A stretch of 64,000 nt of DNA from positions 2,232,001 through 2,296,000 of the forward strand of contig NZ_CP115960.1 of assembly GCF_027941955.1 (NCBI RefSeq), in the 5' to 3' direction. A program made the position numbers and the translations under genes. Below are positions 42,745 through 52,183 of this stretch, piece after piece (position 1 is the first letter of the stretch; every line of letters begins with the position of its first letter). The notes beneath the pieces are model-generated. The model ran no database searches and was not told where the DNA came from. It was given only the letters and a program-made list of their open reading frames with translations. The stretch comes from Sphingomonas sp. 7/4-4 (GTDB lineage: Bacteria; Pseudomonadota; Alphaproteobacteria; Sphingomonadales; Sphingomonadaceae).

Positions 42745-45344
42745 TCAGTCGAGGTTCGGCCGAAGATACCGCGTCGCGAGATCGAGCGGGATCCCGCGCC
42801 GCGCCGCATATTCCGCGACCTGATCCTGCCCGATCCGCGCGACGCCGAAATATTCGGCCTGCGGGTGCCCGAAATAGAAGCCCGACACCGCCGAGGTCGG
42901 CAGCATCGCGAAGCTCTCGGTCAGCGAGATGCCGGTGCGCTTGTGTGCGTCGAGCATCTTGAACAGGATCGGCTTGAGGCTGTGCTCGGGGCAGGCGGGA
43001 TAGCCCGGCGCGGGACGAATGCCGCGATACTGCTCCTTGATCAGCGCCTCGTTGGTCAGCTGCTCGCCCTCGGCATAGCCCCAGAGCGACGTGCGTACGA
43101 ACAGGTGGAGCCGCTCCGCGAACGCCTCGGCAAGACGGTCCGCCAGCGCCTTGAGCAGGATGTCGCTGTAATCGTCGATCGCGTTCTTGAAGCGCGCGAG
43201 GTGCGGCTCGATCCCGTGGATGCCCACTGCGAAGCCGCCGATCCAATCGCCGTCGTGATCGATGAAGTCGGCAAGGCACATGTTCGCCCGGCCTTCGCGC
43301 TTGGCGATCTGCTGGCGCAGCATCGGCAGTGTGACATGCTCCTCATCCTGGACATGGACGATGATGTCGTCGCCCTTGCGTCGGCACGGCCACAGCCCAG
43401 CGACGCCGCGCGCGGTCAGCCACTTCTCGGCGATCAACTTGTCGAGCATCGCCTGCGCATCGGCGAACAGCGAGCTCGCGCTTTCGCCGACCACCTTGTC
43501 TTCGAGGATTGCGGGGTAGTTGCCGGCCAGCTCCCAGGCGCGGAAGAAGGGTGTCCAGTCGATGTATTTCCGCAGGTCGTTCAGATCCCAATCGAGGAAC
43601 TCGTGCACGCCCGGCATGCGCGGCTTGCCCGGCTTGAGCGCCATGTCGGCCTCGAACGCATTGTCGCGCGCCTTCTCGATCGGCAGCAATTCGCTCTGCC
43701 CACGCCCCGCCCGCGCAACGCGCACCTGCTCATATTCGGCGGCGATCTTGGCGACATAATCGTCGCGGATCGTCTCGGAGACCAAGGTCGTCGCGACGCC
43801 CACTGCGCGTGATGCATCGAGCACATGAACGACCGGCCCCTTATACGCCGGCTCGATGCGCAACGCGGTATGCACCCGGCTCGTCGTCGCGCCGCCGATC
43901 AGCAGCGGCATCGTCATCTCCAGCCGCTGCATCTCCTCGGCGACAGTGACCATCTCATCGAGCGACGGCGTGATCAGCCCGGAAAGCCCGATCATGTCGG
44001 CGTCGTTCTCGTTCGCCGCCTCGATGATCTTCGACCACGGCACCATCACGCCCAGATCGACCACGTCGAAGCCGTTGCACTGCAGGACCACCCCGACGAT
44101 GTTCTTGCCGATATCGTGGACGTCGCCCTTGACGGTCGCCATGATGATCTTGCCCTTGCCCTTGGCGCCGGGCTCCTTGCTCGCCTCGATGAAGGGCAGC
44201 AGATGCGCCACCGCCTTTTTCATGACGCGCGCCGACTTCACCACCTGCGGCAGAAACATCTTGCCCGATCCGAACAGGTCACCGACGACGTTCATCCCGT
44301 CCATCAGCGGACCTTCGATGACTTCGATCGGGCGCGCAAAGGCGAGGCGGCACTCCTCGGTATCCTCGACGACATGCGCGTCGATGCCCTTGACCAGGGC
44401 GTGTTCCAGCCGCTTGGCGACGGGCCAGCCGCGCCATTCGGCAGCCTGCTTCTCGGCGACCGCATCGGTGCCGCGGAAGCGCTCGGCCAGCGCCACCAGC
44501 CGCTCGCCCGCATCGGGATCGCGATTGAGGATGACATCCTCGCAGGCAGTGCGCAGCTCGGGCTCGATCTGGTCGTAGACGTCGAGTTGGCCGGCGTTGA
44601 CGATCGCCATGTCCATGCCCGCGGGGATCGCATGGTAGAGGAACACCGAGTGCATCGCCTTGCGGACGACTTCGTTGCCGCGGAAGCTGAACGACAGGTT
44701 CGATAGCCCGCCCGAGATGTGGACATGCGGGCAGCGCGCCTTGATCTCCTTGCACGCCTCGATGAAATCGACGCCGTAATTGTTATGCTCCTCGATGCCC
44801 GTGGCGACGGCGAACACGTTGGGATCGAAGATGATGTCCTCGGGCGGGAAGCCGATCCCGACGAGCAGGTTATAGGCGCGAGAGCAAATCTCGACCTTGC
44901 GCTCCTTGGTGTCGGCCTGGCCGACCTCGTCGAACGCCATGACGACGACCGCGGCGCCATAGGCCATGCATTTCCGCGCATGCTCGAGAAACTGGTCGAC
45001 GCCTTCCTTCATGCTGATCGAATTGACGATCGGCTTGCCCGAGACGCACTTCAGCCCCGCCTCGATCACGTCCCATTTGGACGAATCGACCATCACCGGA
45101 ATCCGCGCGATGTCGGGCTCCGCCTGGATCAGCTTGAGGAAAGTGGTCATCGCCTCGTGCGCGTCGAGCAGGCCCTCGTCCATGTTGACGTCGAGCACCT
45201 GCGCGCCGGCCTCGACCTGCTGCAGCGCGACTTCGACCGCGGCGGCATAATCCCCGCCATCACCAGCTTCTTGAAGCGGGCCGATCCGGTGACGTTGGTG
45301 CGTTCGCCGATATTGACGAAGCTGGTGGAGGAGGCGGTGGTCAT
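42745..45344 (-). CDS. metH: Methionine synthase, pterin/cobalamin/activation part (frameshifted near the 5' end)
   Basis: Cobalamin-dependent transfer of methyl from methyltetrahydrofolate to homocysteine. The start is ATG 45344 ([20 protein letters not shown]). One missing base in the CCCC run at 45252-45255 (plus strand) breaks the frame before [19 protein letters not shown]. The restored length is about 866 residues: pterin-binding domain ([17 protein letters not shown]), cobalamin domain with the B12 His in [16 protein letters not shown], and SAM-binding activation domain ([16 protein letters not shown]). It lacks the homocysteine domain, which is the separate gene at 45445-46491. Confidence 0.93.
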
Positions 45345-45359
45345 TATTGATCCTAATTC

Positions 45360-45439
45360 GTCATCCCGGCGAAAGCCGGGACCCAGGGTCACGGGCGACG
45401 CCGCTCTTGGCTCTGGGCCCCGGCTTTCGCCGGGGTGAC
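45360..45439. repeat. Palindromic repeat between the metH halves
   Basis: The arms TCATCCCGGCGAAAGCCGGG and CCCCGGCTTTCGCCGGGGTG are complementary around a ~40-base centre. A close copy is at 46508-46587, so this operon holds two copies of one element. Confidence 0.8.
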
Positions 45440-45444
45440 GGCGG

Positions 45445-46491
45445 CTACGCGGCCATCGTGAACGGCTCGAGACCCGCCAGCCGCGTCCGCACCTCCGGCG
45501 TGGGGATCGCGCGCGGCGGCAGGTCCTTCACCGCTTCGGCGATCGCCGCGATATGCGTCGGTGTCGATCCGCAGCAGCCGCCGAGCACATTGACCTGGCC
45601 CGCATCGGCCCATTCCTTGACCAGCCCGGCAGTCGTCGCCGGCGCTTCGTCATAGGCGCCGAGCTCGTTGGGCAGGCCGGCGTTCGGATAGACCATGATC
45701 AGCGTGTCGCACAGCGCGGCGAGCGTCTTGACGTGCGGGCGAAGCTGCTCCGCGCCGAACGAGCAATTCAAGCCGATCGTCACTGGCCGCGCATGCCGCA
45801 CCGCGTGCCAGAACGCCTCGACGGTGTGCCCCGAGAGGTTACGCCCTGAAAGATCGGTCAGCGTCATCGACAGCATGATCGGCAGGTCACGACCGAGATC
45901 GTTGCCCGCCTCGATCGCCGCCATGATCCCCGCCTTGGCGTTGAGCGTATCGAACACCGTCTCGATCAGGATGAAGTCCACCCCGCCCTCGACCAAAGCG
46001 TCGATCTGCTCGCGGTACACGTCCTTGAGATAATCGAAGTCGATCTCGCGATAGCCCGGATCGTTGACGTCGGGCGAGAGCGACAGCGTCTTGTTGGTCG
46101 GCCCCAGCGCGCCTGCCACGAAGCGCGGACGGCCGTCCTTCGCCTCGAACTCGTCGGCGATGCTGCGCGCCAGCTTCGCGCTCTCGACATTGATCTCGCG
46201 AACCAGATGCTCGGCGCCGTAATCGGCCTGGCTGATCCGGTTGGCCGAGAAGGTGTTGGTCTCGGCGATGTCGGCCCCGGCCTCGAAATAGGCGCGGTGG
46301 ATCGACGCCGGCACCTCGGGCTTGGTCAGCGCGAGGATGTCGTTATTGCCCTTCTGGTCGTGGCTCAGCCCGAGATCGCCGGCATAGGCTTCCTCGCCCA
46401 GCTTCCAGTTCTGGATCTCGGTCCCGAACGCACCGTCGGTGATCAGGATACGCTTGGCGGCTTCGGCCAGCAGTTTCTCGCGTGCGCTCAC
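45445..46491 (-). CDS. metH: Homocysteine S-methyltransferase part of methionine synthase
   Basis: 348 residues from GTG 46491. An in-frame ATG at 46512 lies inside the palindromic repeat, whereas GTG 46491 has AAGGAAG just upstream, so I prefer GTG. The zinc ligands are in GLNCSFGAEQ and the pair in VLGGCCGSTPTHIAA, the classic MetH N-terminal domain. It binds and activates homocysteine and must act with the downstream cobalamin protein as a two-chain methionine synthase. Confidence 0.93.
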   Translation of the reverse strand: MSAREKLLAEAAKRILITDGAFGTEIQNWKLGEEAYAGDLGLSHDQKGNNDILALTKPEVPASIHRAYFEAGADIAETNTFSANRISQADYGAEHLVREINVESAKLARSIADEFEAKDGRPRFVAGALGPTNKTLSLSPDVNDPGYREIDFDYLKDVYREQIDALVEGGVDFILIETVFDTLNAKAGIMAAIEAGNDLGRDLPIMLSMTLTDLSGRNLSGHTVEAFWHAVRHARPVTIGLNCSFGAEQLRPHVKTLAALCDTLIMVYPNAGLPNELGAYDEAPATTAGLVKEWADAGQVNVLGGCCGSTPTHIAAIAEAVKDLPPRAIPTPEVRTRLAGLEPFTMAA

Positions 46492-46507
46492 TTCAACTTC
46501 CTTCTTC

Positions 46508-46587
46508 GTCATCCCGGCGAACGCCGGGACCCAGGGTCACAGGCGACGCCGCTTGTGGCTCTGGGCCCCGGCTTTCGCCGGGGTGAC
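46508..46587. repeat. Palindromic repeat between metF and metH
   Basis: Same element as 45360-45439 (CATCCCGGCGAACGCCGGGA left, GCTTTCGCCGGGGTGAC right). Its edge overlaps the upstream in-frame ATG of the homocysteine methyltransferase gene. Confidence 0.8.
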
Positions 46588-46592
46588 GTAAA

Positions 46593-47511
46593 TCAAGCAG
46601 CCACCAGCTCCGCCCCGACCTTCGGCCGCAGCCCCAGCAGATGGCAGATCGCGTAGCTCAATTCCGCGCGGTTGAGCGTGTAGAAGTGGAACTGCCGCAC
46701 ATCGCCCGCATAGAGCTTCCGGCACAATTCGGCGGCCAAAGTCGCCGCGACCAGCTGCCGCGCCGCGGGATGCTCGTCGAGCCCTTCGAACAATTTGCCC
46801 ATCCATGCCGGCACCGCCGTCCCGCACATCGCCGACATGCGCTGGACGCTGGCGAAGTTCATCACCGGCATGATTCCCGGCACGATCTCGGCGGTGATCC
46901 CCGCCTTGGCGGCATCGTCGCGAAAGCGGAAGAAGGTCTCCGGCTCGAAGAAGAACTGGGTGATCGCGCGGCTTGCGCCCGCATCGATCTTGGCCTTGAG
47001 ATTGTCGATGTCGGCAGTCGCATTGGGCGAGATCCGGATGGCATTCGGGATAGGCCGCGACCGAAATCTCGAACGGGTGGAGCTTCTTCAGCCCCGCCAC
47101 CAATGCCGCGGCATTCTCATAGCCGCCCGGGTGCGAGACGAACTTCTCGCCCGCGCGCGGCGGATCACCGCGCAGCGCGACGATGTGCCGCACGCCCGCC
47201 GCCCAATATTCCTCGGCGACCTGATCGATCTCCTCACGGGTCGCCTCGACGCAGGTCAGATGCGCCGCGGCCGGGATCGCGGTTTCGCGCGCGATCCGCG
47301 CCACCGTGTTGTGCGTCCGCTCCCGCGTCGTCCCGCCCGCGCCATAGGTCACGCTGACGAAGCGCGGCCCAAGCGGCGACAGCGTCTGGATCGACTCCCA
47401 CAAGGTCTCTTCCATCTTCTCGGTCTTGGGCGGGAAGAATTCGAAGCTCACCTCGATATCGCCGGCCACGTCCGCGAAAAGCGGGGCTGCCAGCGGGTCC
47501 ACGATGCTCAT
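46593..47511 (-). CDS. metF: Methylenetetrahydrofolate reductase (frameshifted)
   Basis: FAD enzyme making methyltetrahydrofolate for MetH. The start is ATG 47511 (MSIVDPLAAPLFADVAGDIE). VSFEFFPPKTEKMEE carries the catalytic Glu, and VTYGAGGTTRERT and HIVALRGDPPRAG are family motifs. Near 47024-47037 the frame shifts by one extra base. Correction gives HPDSPNATADIDNLKAKID and continues through VPGIMPVMNFASVQRMS to LGLRPKVGAELVAA. The restored length is about 306 residues. The start overlaps the sahR stop (ATGA), so it is translationally coupled. Confidence 0.93.
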
Positions 47512-48460
47512 GCCGCCTTCACTTCCTTCGATTCCATGCCGGTCTTGCGACCGAGCCATAATTTGACGGTCAGTTCGCCGCCCTCGAGCGTCTCGATCTG
47601 CGCCGGGGCTAGCCCCGCGCCGGCGAACCAGCCGAGGATCTGCTCGTCCGAGAAACCCAGCCGGGTATGCGCGTCGCGCGAGCGCAATTCCTCACGGTCG
47701 TGCGGCGCGAAGTCGACGATCAACAGCCGCCCGCCATCGCTCAAAACCCGTGCCGCTTCACCGATCGCCGCGCCCGGCTGCTGCGCGAAATGGAGCACAT
47801 GGTGCAATATCGCCGCGTCGGCGCCGCCGTCCTGCAGCGGCAGCGCATAAAGATCTGCCTGGCGGAGCTCGGCATGGGCCAGTCCGCGCTCGGAGAGCTT
47901 AGCGCGTGCCAGCCGCAACATTTCGGAGGAGCGATCGATCCCCAGCGCGTTTCGGGCAAGCGGCGCGAACAGTTCGAGCATCCGCCCGGTGCCGGTGCCG
48001 ATATCGATCAGGCAGCCGAGCGGCGTATCGCCCAGCGCTTTGGCCATCGCCGCCTCGACTTCGCTCTCCGCGACGTGGAGCGACCGGATCGCGTCCCACT
48101 GGCCGGCATTGGCTTCGAACCATTCGGCCGCGGCGCTCGCCCGATCGGCGCGCACCGCCGCCAGCCGCGCCTCGTCGGCGACGGTCCAGTGATCGGCTTC
48201 GTTCCAGCTGTCGAGCGCGGCGAGGATCGGCTGGACCTTGCCGAGCGCGCCGAGCGCGACGAACACCCAGCTCCTTCCTTGCGCCGCTCGACTAGGCCGG
48301 CGTCGCACAGGATCTTCACATGTCGGCTGACGCGCGGCTGGCTCTGCCCGAGCACCTGCGCCAGCTCGCCCACCGACAGCTCCATCGAGCGCAACAATGC
48401 GACGATGCGCAGCCGGGTGGAATCGGCGAGAGCGCGGAAGATGGCGAGAGCCTGGACCAT
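47508..48460 (-). CDS. sahR: ArsR-family regulator fused to a SAM-methyltransferase-like domain; SahR-type SAM-cycle regulator (frameshifted)
   Basis: The N-terminus MVQALAIFRALADSTRLRIV with VGELAQVLGQSQPRVSRHVK is an ArsR winged helix. Near 48272 one missing base separates VERRKEG from SWVFVALGALGKVQ. The rest is a class I methyltransferase-like domain with LIDIGTGTGRMLELF. The restored length is about 317 residues. SahR regulators have this architecture, sense S-adenosylhomocysteine and control metF, metH, ahcY and metK. The downstream genes here are metF and both metH parts, and a perfect palindrome precedes the start. The assignment rests on architecture and context. Confidence 0.82.
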
Positions 48461-48470
48461 GGGGAATGTA

Positions 48471-48492
48471 GATATAAAGATATCTTTATATC
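48471..48492. promoter_or_regulatory. 22-bp perfect palindrome, probable SahR operator
   Basis: GATATAAAGAT followed directly by its reverse complement ATCTTTATATC, starting 10 bases upstream of the sahR ATG. A regulator bound here would block transcription of sahR-metF-metH, giving autoregulation. It is strikingly AT-rich against the local GC-rich sequence. Confidence 0.8.
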
Positions 48493-48562
48493 AGGTCAAC
48501 GCAGTTGCGCAGTCCGCCCCCGCTGTTTAGCCCTTTGCGAGGTTAAACAAGAGGCTCAACCA

Positions 48563-48793
48563 ATGCGCAAGACCCTGCTCCTCCTCCCCGTCGCCCTGCT
48601 CGCGCTTTCCGCCTGCGGCGGCGCGAAGAACGAGGCCGCCGAAGCCAACGAGACCGTCACCGGCGACAGCAACACGATGGGCGAAGCGGTCAGCGACGTG
48701 AACGCCGCCAATGCCGCCACCGACGCCGCCTTCACCGAGGCCGAGAACAGCTACGCGGGCAACGCCGCCGTCGGCAACGAGATCGAGGAATGA
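48563..48793 (+). CDS. Small lipoprotein, Asn/Ala/Glu-rich
   Basis: 76 residues. MRKTLLLLPVALLALSAC is a lipoprotein signal with lipobox LSAC. The mature part is acidic and rich in Asn, Ala and Glu (NEAAEANETVTGDSN ... GNAAVGNEIEE) and probably unstructured. The stop overlaps the start of a second lipoprotein. No family function is known. Confidence 0.75.
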   Translation: MRKTLLLLPVALLALSACGGAKNEAAEANETVTGDSNTMGEAVSDVNAANAATDAAFTEAENSYAGNAAVGNEIEE

Positions 48794-48954
48794 TGCGGGG
48801 CCTGCCGCTGCTGCTGATCGCGCTGGCGCTCGCCGGCTGCGGCGGGCCCGACGACGACGCACCCTCCGCCGACGAAGCGCGCCAGCTCAACGAAGCGGCC
48901 GCGGCGACCGACATCAATGCCAGCGTCGCCGACAACGGATCCATGCCGCAATGA
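48793..48954 (+). CDS. Second small lipoprotein, coupled to the first
   Basis: 53 residues. MRGLPLLLIALALAGCGGPD has lipobox LAGC. The mature part is acidic (DDDAPSADEARQLNEAAAAT), with the motif ATDINASVADN recalling NAATDAAFTEAEN in the upstream lipoprotein. It overlaps both neighbours: ATG 48790/48793 at the upstream stop, and its own stop overlaps the aldo/keto reductase ATG. GAGGAA at 48785-48790 may serve as ribosome site. Confidence 0.65.
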   Translation: MRGLPLLLIALALAGCGGPDDDAPSADEARQLNEAAAATDINASVADNGSMPQ

Positions 48955-49901
48955 CCAGCTTGCGCGAACTCGGCACTTCCGGCCTCATGACACCACCCCT
49001 GGTGCTGGGCGGCAATGTCTTCGGCTGGACGGCGGACAAGGCCATCAGCTTCCGCATTCTCGACCGCTTCGTCGAGCGCGGCGGCGTGATGATCGACACC
49101 GCCGACGTCTATTCGAGCTGGGTCCCCGGCCACCAGGGCGGCGAGATCCGAGACGATCATCGGCGAATGGCTGCGCAATTCGGGCAAGCGCGACAAGGTC
49201 TTGATCGCCACCAAGGTCGGCATGCTCGACGGCGAAGGCGGTTCGAAACTCGCGCCCGCACGCATCGCCGCGGCGGCCGAGGCCTCGCTCCGGCGGCTCG
49301 GCGTGGACACGATCGACCTCTATTTCGCGCATCAGGATGACGAGGACGTTCCCCAGGAAGACGCGCTCGCCGCGTTCGACACGCTGATCAAGGCCGGCAA
49401 GGTCCGCGCGCTCGGGGCCTCCAACTTCCATGCCGGGCGGCTCAAATCGGCGCTCGAAGTCGCCACGCGCGAGGGGCTCCCGCACTATCGCGTGCTCCAG
49501 CCCGAATATAATCTTGTCAGCCGCCACAAATTCGAGGGCGAGCTACAGGACCTGTGCATCACCCATAATATCGGCGTCGTGCCCTATTACGGCCTCGCCT
49601 CGGGCTTTCTGACCGGCAAATATCGCAGCGAAGCCGATTTCGGCAAAAGCGTGCGCGGCGGCCGGATGGCGGCGTTGCTCGAAGGCAAAGGCAGCGCGGT
49701 GCTCGCGGCGATGGACGAAGTCGCCGCCGAGACGGGCGCCAGCCTCGCCCAGATCGCATTGGCGTGGCTCGCCGCGCAGGAGGAGTCACTGCTCCGATCG
49801 CCAGCGCCACGTCGATCGAGCAACTCGACGAGCTGGCCGGCAGCTGGGATCTCGCGCTCACCTCCGAACAACTGGGCAGGCTGACCGCCGCGGGCGCGTG
49901 A
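48951..49901 (+). CDS. Aldo/keto reductase (two frameshifts)
   Basis: ATG 48951 overlaps the upstream lipoprotein stop. MTSLRELGTSGLMTPPLVLG and GGVMIDTADVYSSW carry the catalytic Asp and Tyr. Removing one base near 49145 restores SETIIGEWLRNSGKRDKVLI ATKVGM (catalytic Lys) and LYFAHQDDEDVP (His). Adding one G near 49783 restores EGVTAPIASATSIEQLDEL to a stop at 49901. The restored length is about 316 residues. The family reduces aldehydes and ketones with NADPH; the true substrate is unknown. Coupling to two lipoproteins is unusual. Confidence 0.85.
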
Positions 49902-49933
49902 GTCCCGCCCCGGTCGCGGTCAGGTGATCCGGA

Positions 49934-49978
49934 AAGAAAAAGCCCGCGGAGCCGAGGGGCTCAACGCGGGCTTCCTTT
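49934..49978 (-). terminator. Terminator for tRNA-Val, possibly bidirectional
   Basis: AGCCCGCG at 49941-49948 pairs with CGCGGGCT at 49965-49972. On the minus strand the stem is followed by TTTTTCTTT, just downstream of the tRNA. It may also serve the plus-strand reductase gene. Confidence 0.75.
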
Positions 49979-49980
49979 AA

Positions 49981-50055
49981 TGGTGGGCGTGGCAAGGATT
50001 GAACTTGCGACCCCTGCGATGTCAACACAGTGCTCTACCACTGAGCTACACGCCC
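49981..50055 (-). tRNA. tRNA-Val (anticodon GAC)
   Basis: On the minus strand the sequence folds as a full cloverleaf: acceptor GGGCGTG / CACGCCC, D-arm GCTC...GAGC, anticodon stem CTGTG / CGCAG with loop TTGACAT (anticodon GAC), and T-arm with TTCAATC. ACCA is encoded at the 3' end. A 5-bp variable loop lies between. Confidence 0.97.
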
Positions 50056-50115
50056 CCAAGGAGGGCGGGCTTTAGCGAGGCTTTCGGCCGCGCGCAAGCG
50101 CCTCCGAACGCTAAA

Positions 50116-50490
50116 TCAATTGAAGCCGGCATTCTCCGATTCGAACATGCGATCGACCTCGAGAACCAGGTCGCGCAGGTGGAAGGGCTTGGAGAGCACA
50201 CGCGCCTGCGGAACCTGCTTGCCGGCCTTGAGCGTGACCGCCGCGAAGCCGGTGATGAACATCACCCGCATCTCCGGAGCCATCTCGCTCGCGCGCTGGG
50301 CGAGCTCGATCCCGTCCATCTCGGGCATGACGATATCGGTGAGGAGCAAGTCGAATCGCTCCGCCTCGAGCAGCGGTATCGCTTCGGTGCCGCGATCGAC
50401 GGCGCTGACCGCATAGCCCGAACGTTCGAGCGCCCGGGTGAGGTATTCCCGCATCACGCGGTCATCCTCGGCCAGCAGAATCCGGATCAT
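50116..50490 (-). CDS. cpdR: Single-domain response regulator, CpdR-like
   Basis: 124 residues, receiver domain only. The acidic pair is in ILLAEDDRVMREYL, the phosphoacceptor is Asp52 in LLLTDIVMPEMDG, and VLSKPFHLRDLVLEV carries the conserved Lys. In Caulobacter, CpdR delivers substrates to ClpXP when unphosphorylated, and LLLTDIVMPxMDG with this length fits CpdR. ATG 50490 is preferred to an in-frame GTG three bases upstream. Confidence 0.85.
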   Translation of the reverse strand: MIRILLAEDDRVMREYLTRALERSGYAVSAVDRGTEAIPLLEAERFDLLLTDIVMPEMDGIELAQRASEMAPEMRVMFITGFAAVTLKAGKQVPQARVLSKPFHLRDLVLEVDRMFESENAGFN

Positions 50491-50604
50491 CACTACCCCA
50501 AACCAATTTCAGGGGGCCATCCTATGCGCAAAGCCTTTAAAAATTCCAGCGACATTGCATCGGGATGATTGCTGGCGAGGCGCCCCGTGCCTAGTCAGGG
50601 ACAA

Positions 50605-51450
50605 GTGACGTCAACGCCTTCCTTTGTGCGCCATGGGCCGCTCGAACCGCTCACTCCGGTTATTCTGTCGGTGCCGCATGCGGGGCGCGACTATCCGTTG
50701 CCGCTCAGATCCTCGATCCGCGTGCCGCTGGCGGCACTCAAGGGACTCGAGGATCGCTATGCCGACGCGCTGGGCCTCGATGCCCGCGGTGCCGAGACCT
50801 TGTTCGTGGCGCAGCGTGCCCGCGCCTGGATCGACCTCAATCGCGCCGAGCACGAACGCGATCCGCGGCTGGACGACGGCGCGGTCACGATCGGCCATCC
50901 GCAATCGGCCAAATTGCGCAGCGGGCTTGGGCTCGTGCCGCGCCGAGTCGGCAATTCGGGCGATATCTGGCAGCGCCGCCTGTCCGCCGACGAGGTCCAG
51001 ATGCGGATCCACACCGATCATCGGCCTTATCATGCGGCGATCGCGGCGGCGCTGGCGTCGGCGCGGGTGCGATTCGGCGTCGCGGTATTGATCGACATCC
51101 ACTCGATGCCGTCGCTCGGATCGCCGGCCAGCGCGCCGCGACTCGTGCTCGGCGACCGGTTCGGCAAGTCCGCCGCGGCGCGGTTCATCGGCCGGATCGA
51201 GGGCGTGGCACGCGCCCATGGCGCGGCAACCGCGGCGAACGCTCCTTATTCGGGAGGGCATATCCTCGAGCGCCACGGCGAGCCGCGGCGCGGGGTACAT
51301 GCGATCCAGCTCGAATTCGATCGCGCGCTGTATCTGGATTCGGCGCTCGACGGCCCCGGCCCCGGCCTGCCCGCCGCCACGCAATTGCTCCGCGCGATCA
51401 TCGACGCAGTCACCGACGAAGCGCTCCCCACCGCGATTGCCGCCGAATAG
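50605..51450 (+). CDS. N-formylglutamate amidohydrolase family protein
   Basis: 281 residues from GTG 50605; in-frame GTG 50587 and TTG 50569 are alternatives. Metal-binding features include ILSVPHAGRDYPL near the N-terminus, DLNRAEHERDPR and LIDIHSMPSLGS, with VHAIQLEFDRALYLD near the C-terminus. The family cleaves N-formyl-glutamate in histidine degradation (HutG type), but many members are uncharacterised, and no hut genes are nearby. Confidence 0.82.
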   Translation: MTSTPSFVRHGPLEPLTPVILSVPHAGRDYPLPLRSSIRVPLAALKGLEDRYADALGLDARGAETLFVAQRARAWIDLNRAEHERDPRLDDGAVTIGHPQSAKLRSGLGLVPRRVGNSGDIWQRRLSADEVQMRIHTDHRPYHAAIAAALASARVRFGVAVLIDIHSMPSLGSPASAPRLVLGDRFGKSAAARFIGRIEGVARAHGAATAANAPYSGGHILERHGEPRRGVHAIQLEFDRALYLDSALDGPGPGLPAATQLLRAIIDAVTDEALPTAIAAE

Positions 51451-51463
51451 CGGACAAGAAAAA

Positions 51464-51490
51464 CCACCTCGTGCACTAGGCACGAGGTGG
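51464..51490 (-). terminator. Terminator downstream of the cytochrome b561 gene
   Basis: CCACCTCGTGC at 51464-51474 pairs with GCACGAGGTGG at 51480-51490. On the minus strand the stem is followed by TTTTTCTT. The 150 bases between it and 51639 contain nothing I can assign. Confidence 0.75.
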
Positions 51491-51639
51491 CCAAGGTTCA
51501 GGGAGGAGACACGCCCGAAGGCGTGCCGCACGGCCTCGCGAAAGGGGGACACGACGCCGTACAAGGGGAAATATAGTCGAGGGACCAAGGAGTTCAAGGC
51601 CTCGCTTCGAACGGGCGCGGAAGCGTGCCGCAGCGGCGG

Positions 51640-52183
51640 TCAGCCGTTGCGAGCGGCCCAGGGGAGCATCCGCTCCAGCACGCGATCGCGCAGCGCGAAA
51701 TGGTGGCGCAGCGCGGCGGCAATGTGAAGGATCACCAGCCCGGCCATCAGCAGGCCGAGCAACTCATGGGCCTCATGCGCGGCAGCGGCGATGTCCCGCG
51801 TCACCGGCAGGAGAGGCAGATCGAACAACCCGAACCAGCTGACCGGGCGCGGGCGCTGGGGGTTGGACGAGAACATCCAGCCGGTCAGCGGCATCACGAT
51901 CAGCAGCGCATAAAAAGCCAGTGCAGACCCCTGGCGAACGCTTTCTCCCGAGCTTTCATATTCTCCGGGAAGTGCGGCGGGCGATGCGTCAGCCGCCAGC
52001 CGAGGCGGCCGATACTGAGCACCAGCACCGTGGCGCCGATCGCCTTGTGCAGGGGCATGATGCGAAGCCCTTCCAGAAGCGATTCGTGGAAGAGCCCGAT
52101 GAAGAGATTGACGAGGACCAGCGCGGCGATCGTCCAGTGGAAGGCGATCGCCCCCAATCGTAACGATCGCCGCGTGGAAGCAT
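51640..52183 (-). CDS. Cytochrome b561 family protein (two frameshifts)
   Basis: The start is ATG 52183 (MLPRGDRYDWG). One missing base in the C run at 52151-52155 precedes AIAFHWTIAALVLVNLFIG. A second in the A run at 51912-51916 precedes YALLIVMPLTGWMFSS. The restored length is about 182 residues with four transmembrane helices and heme-ligand histidines in AFHWTIA, MPLHKAIGATVL, EAHELLGLLM and ILHIAAALRHHF. This matches di-heme cytochrome b561 proteins that move electrons from ubiquinol, often to superoxide or periplasmic partners. The start overlaps the SapC-family stop by one base. Confidence 0.85.

Noticed and set aside
49902..49980. Possible small ORF before tRNA-Val
   Set aside because: The stretch is explained by the terminator hairpin and has no start with a ribosome site.
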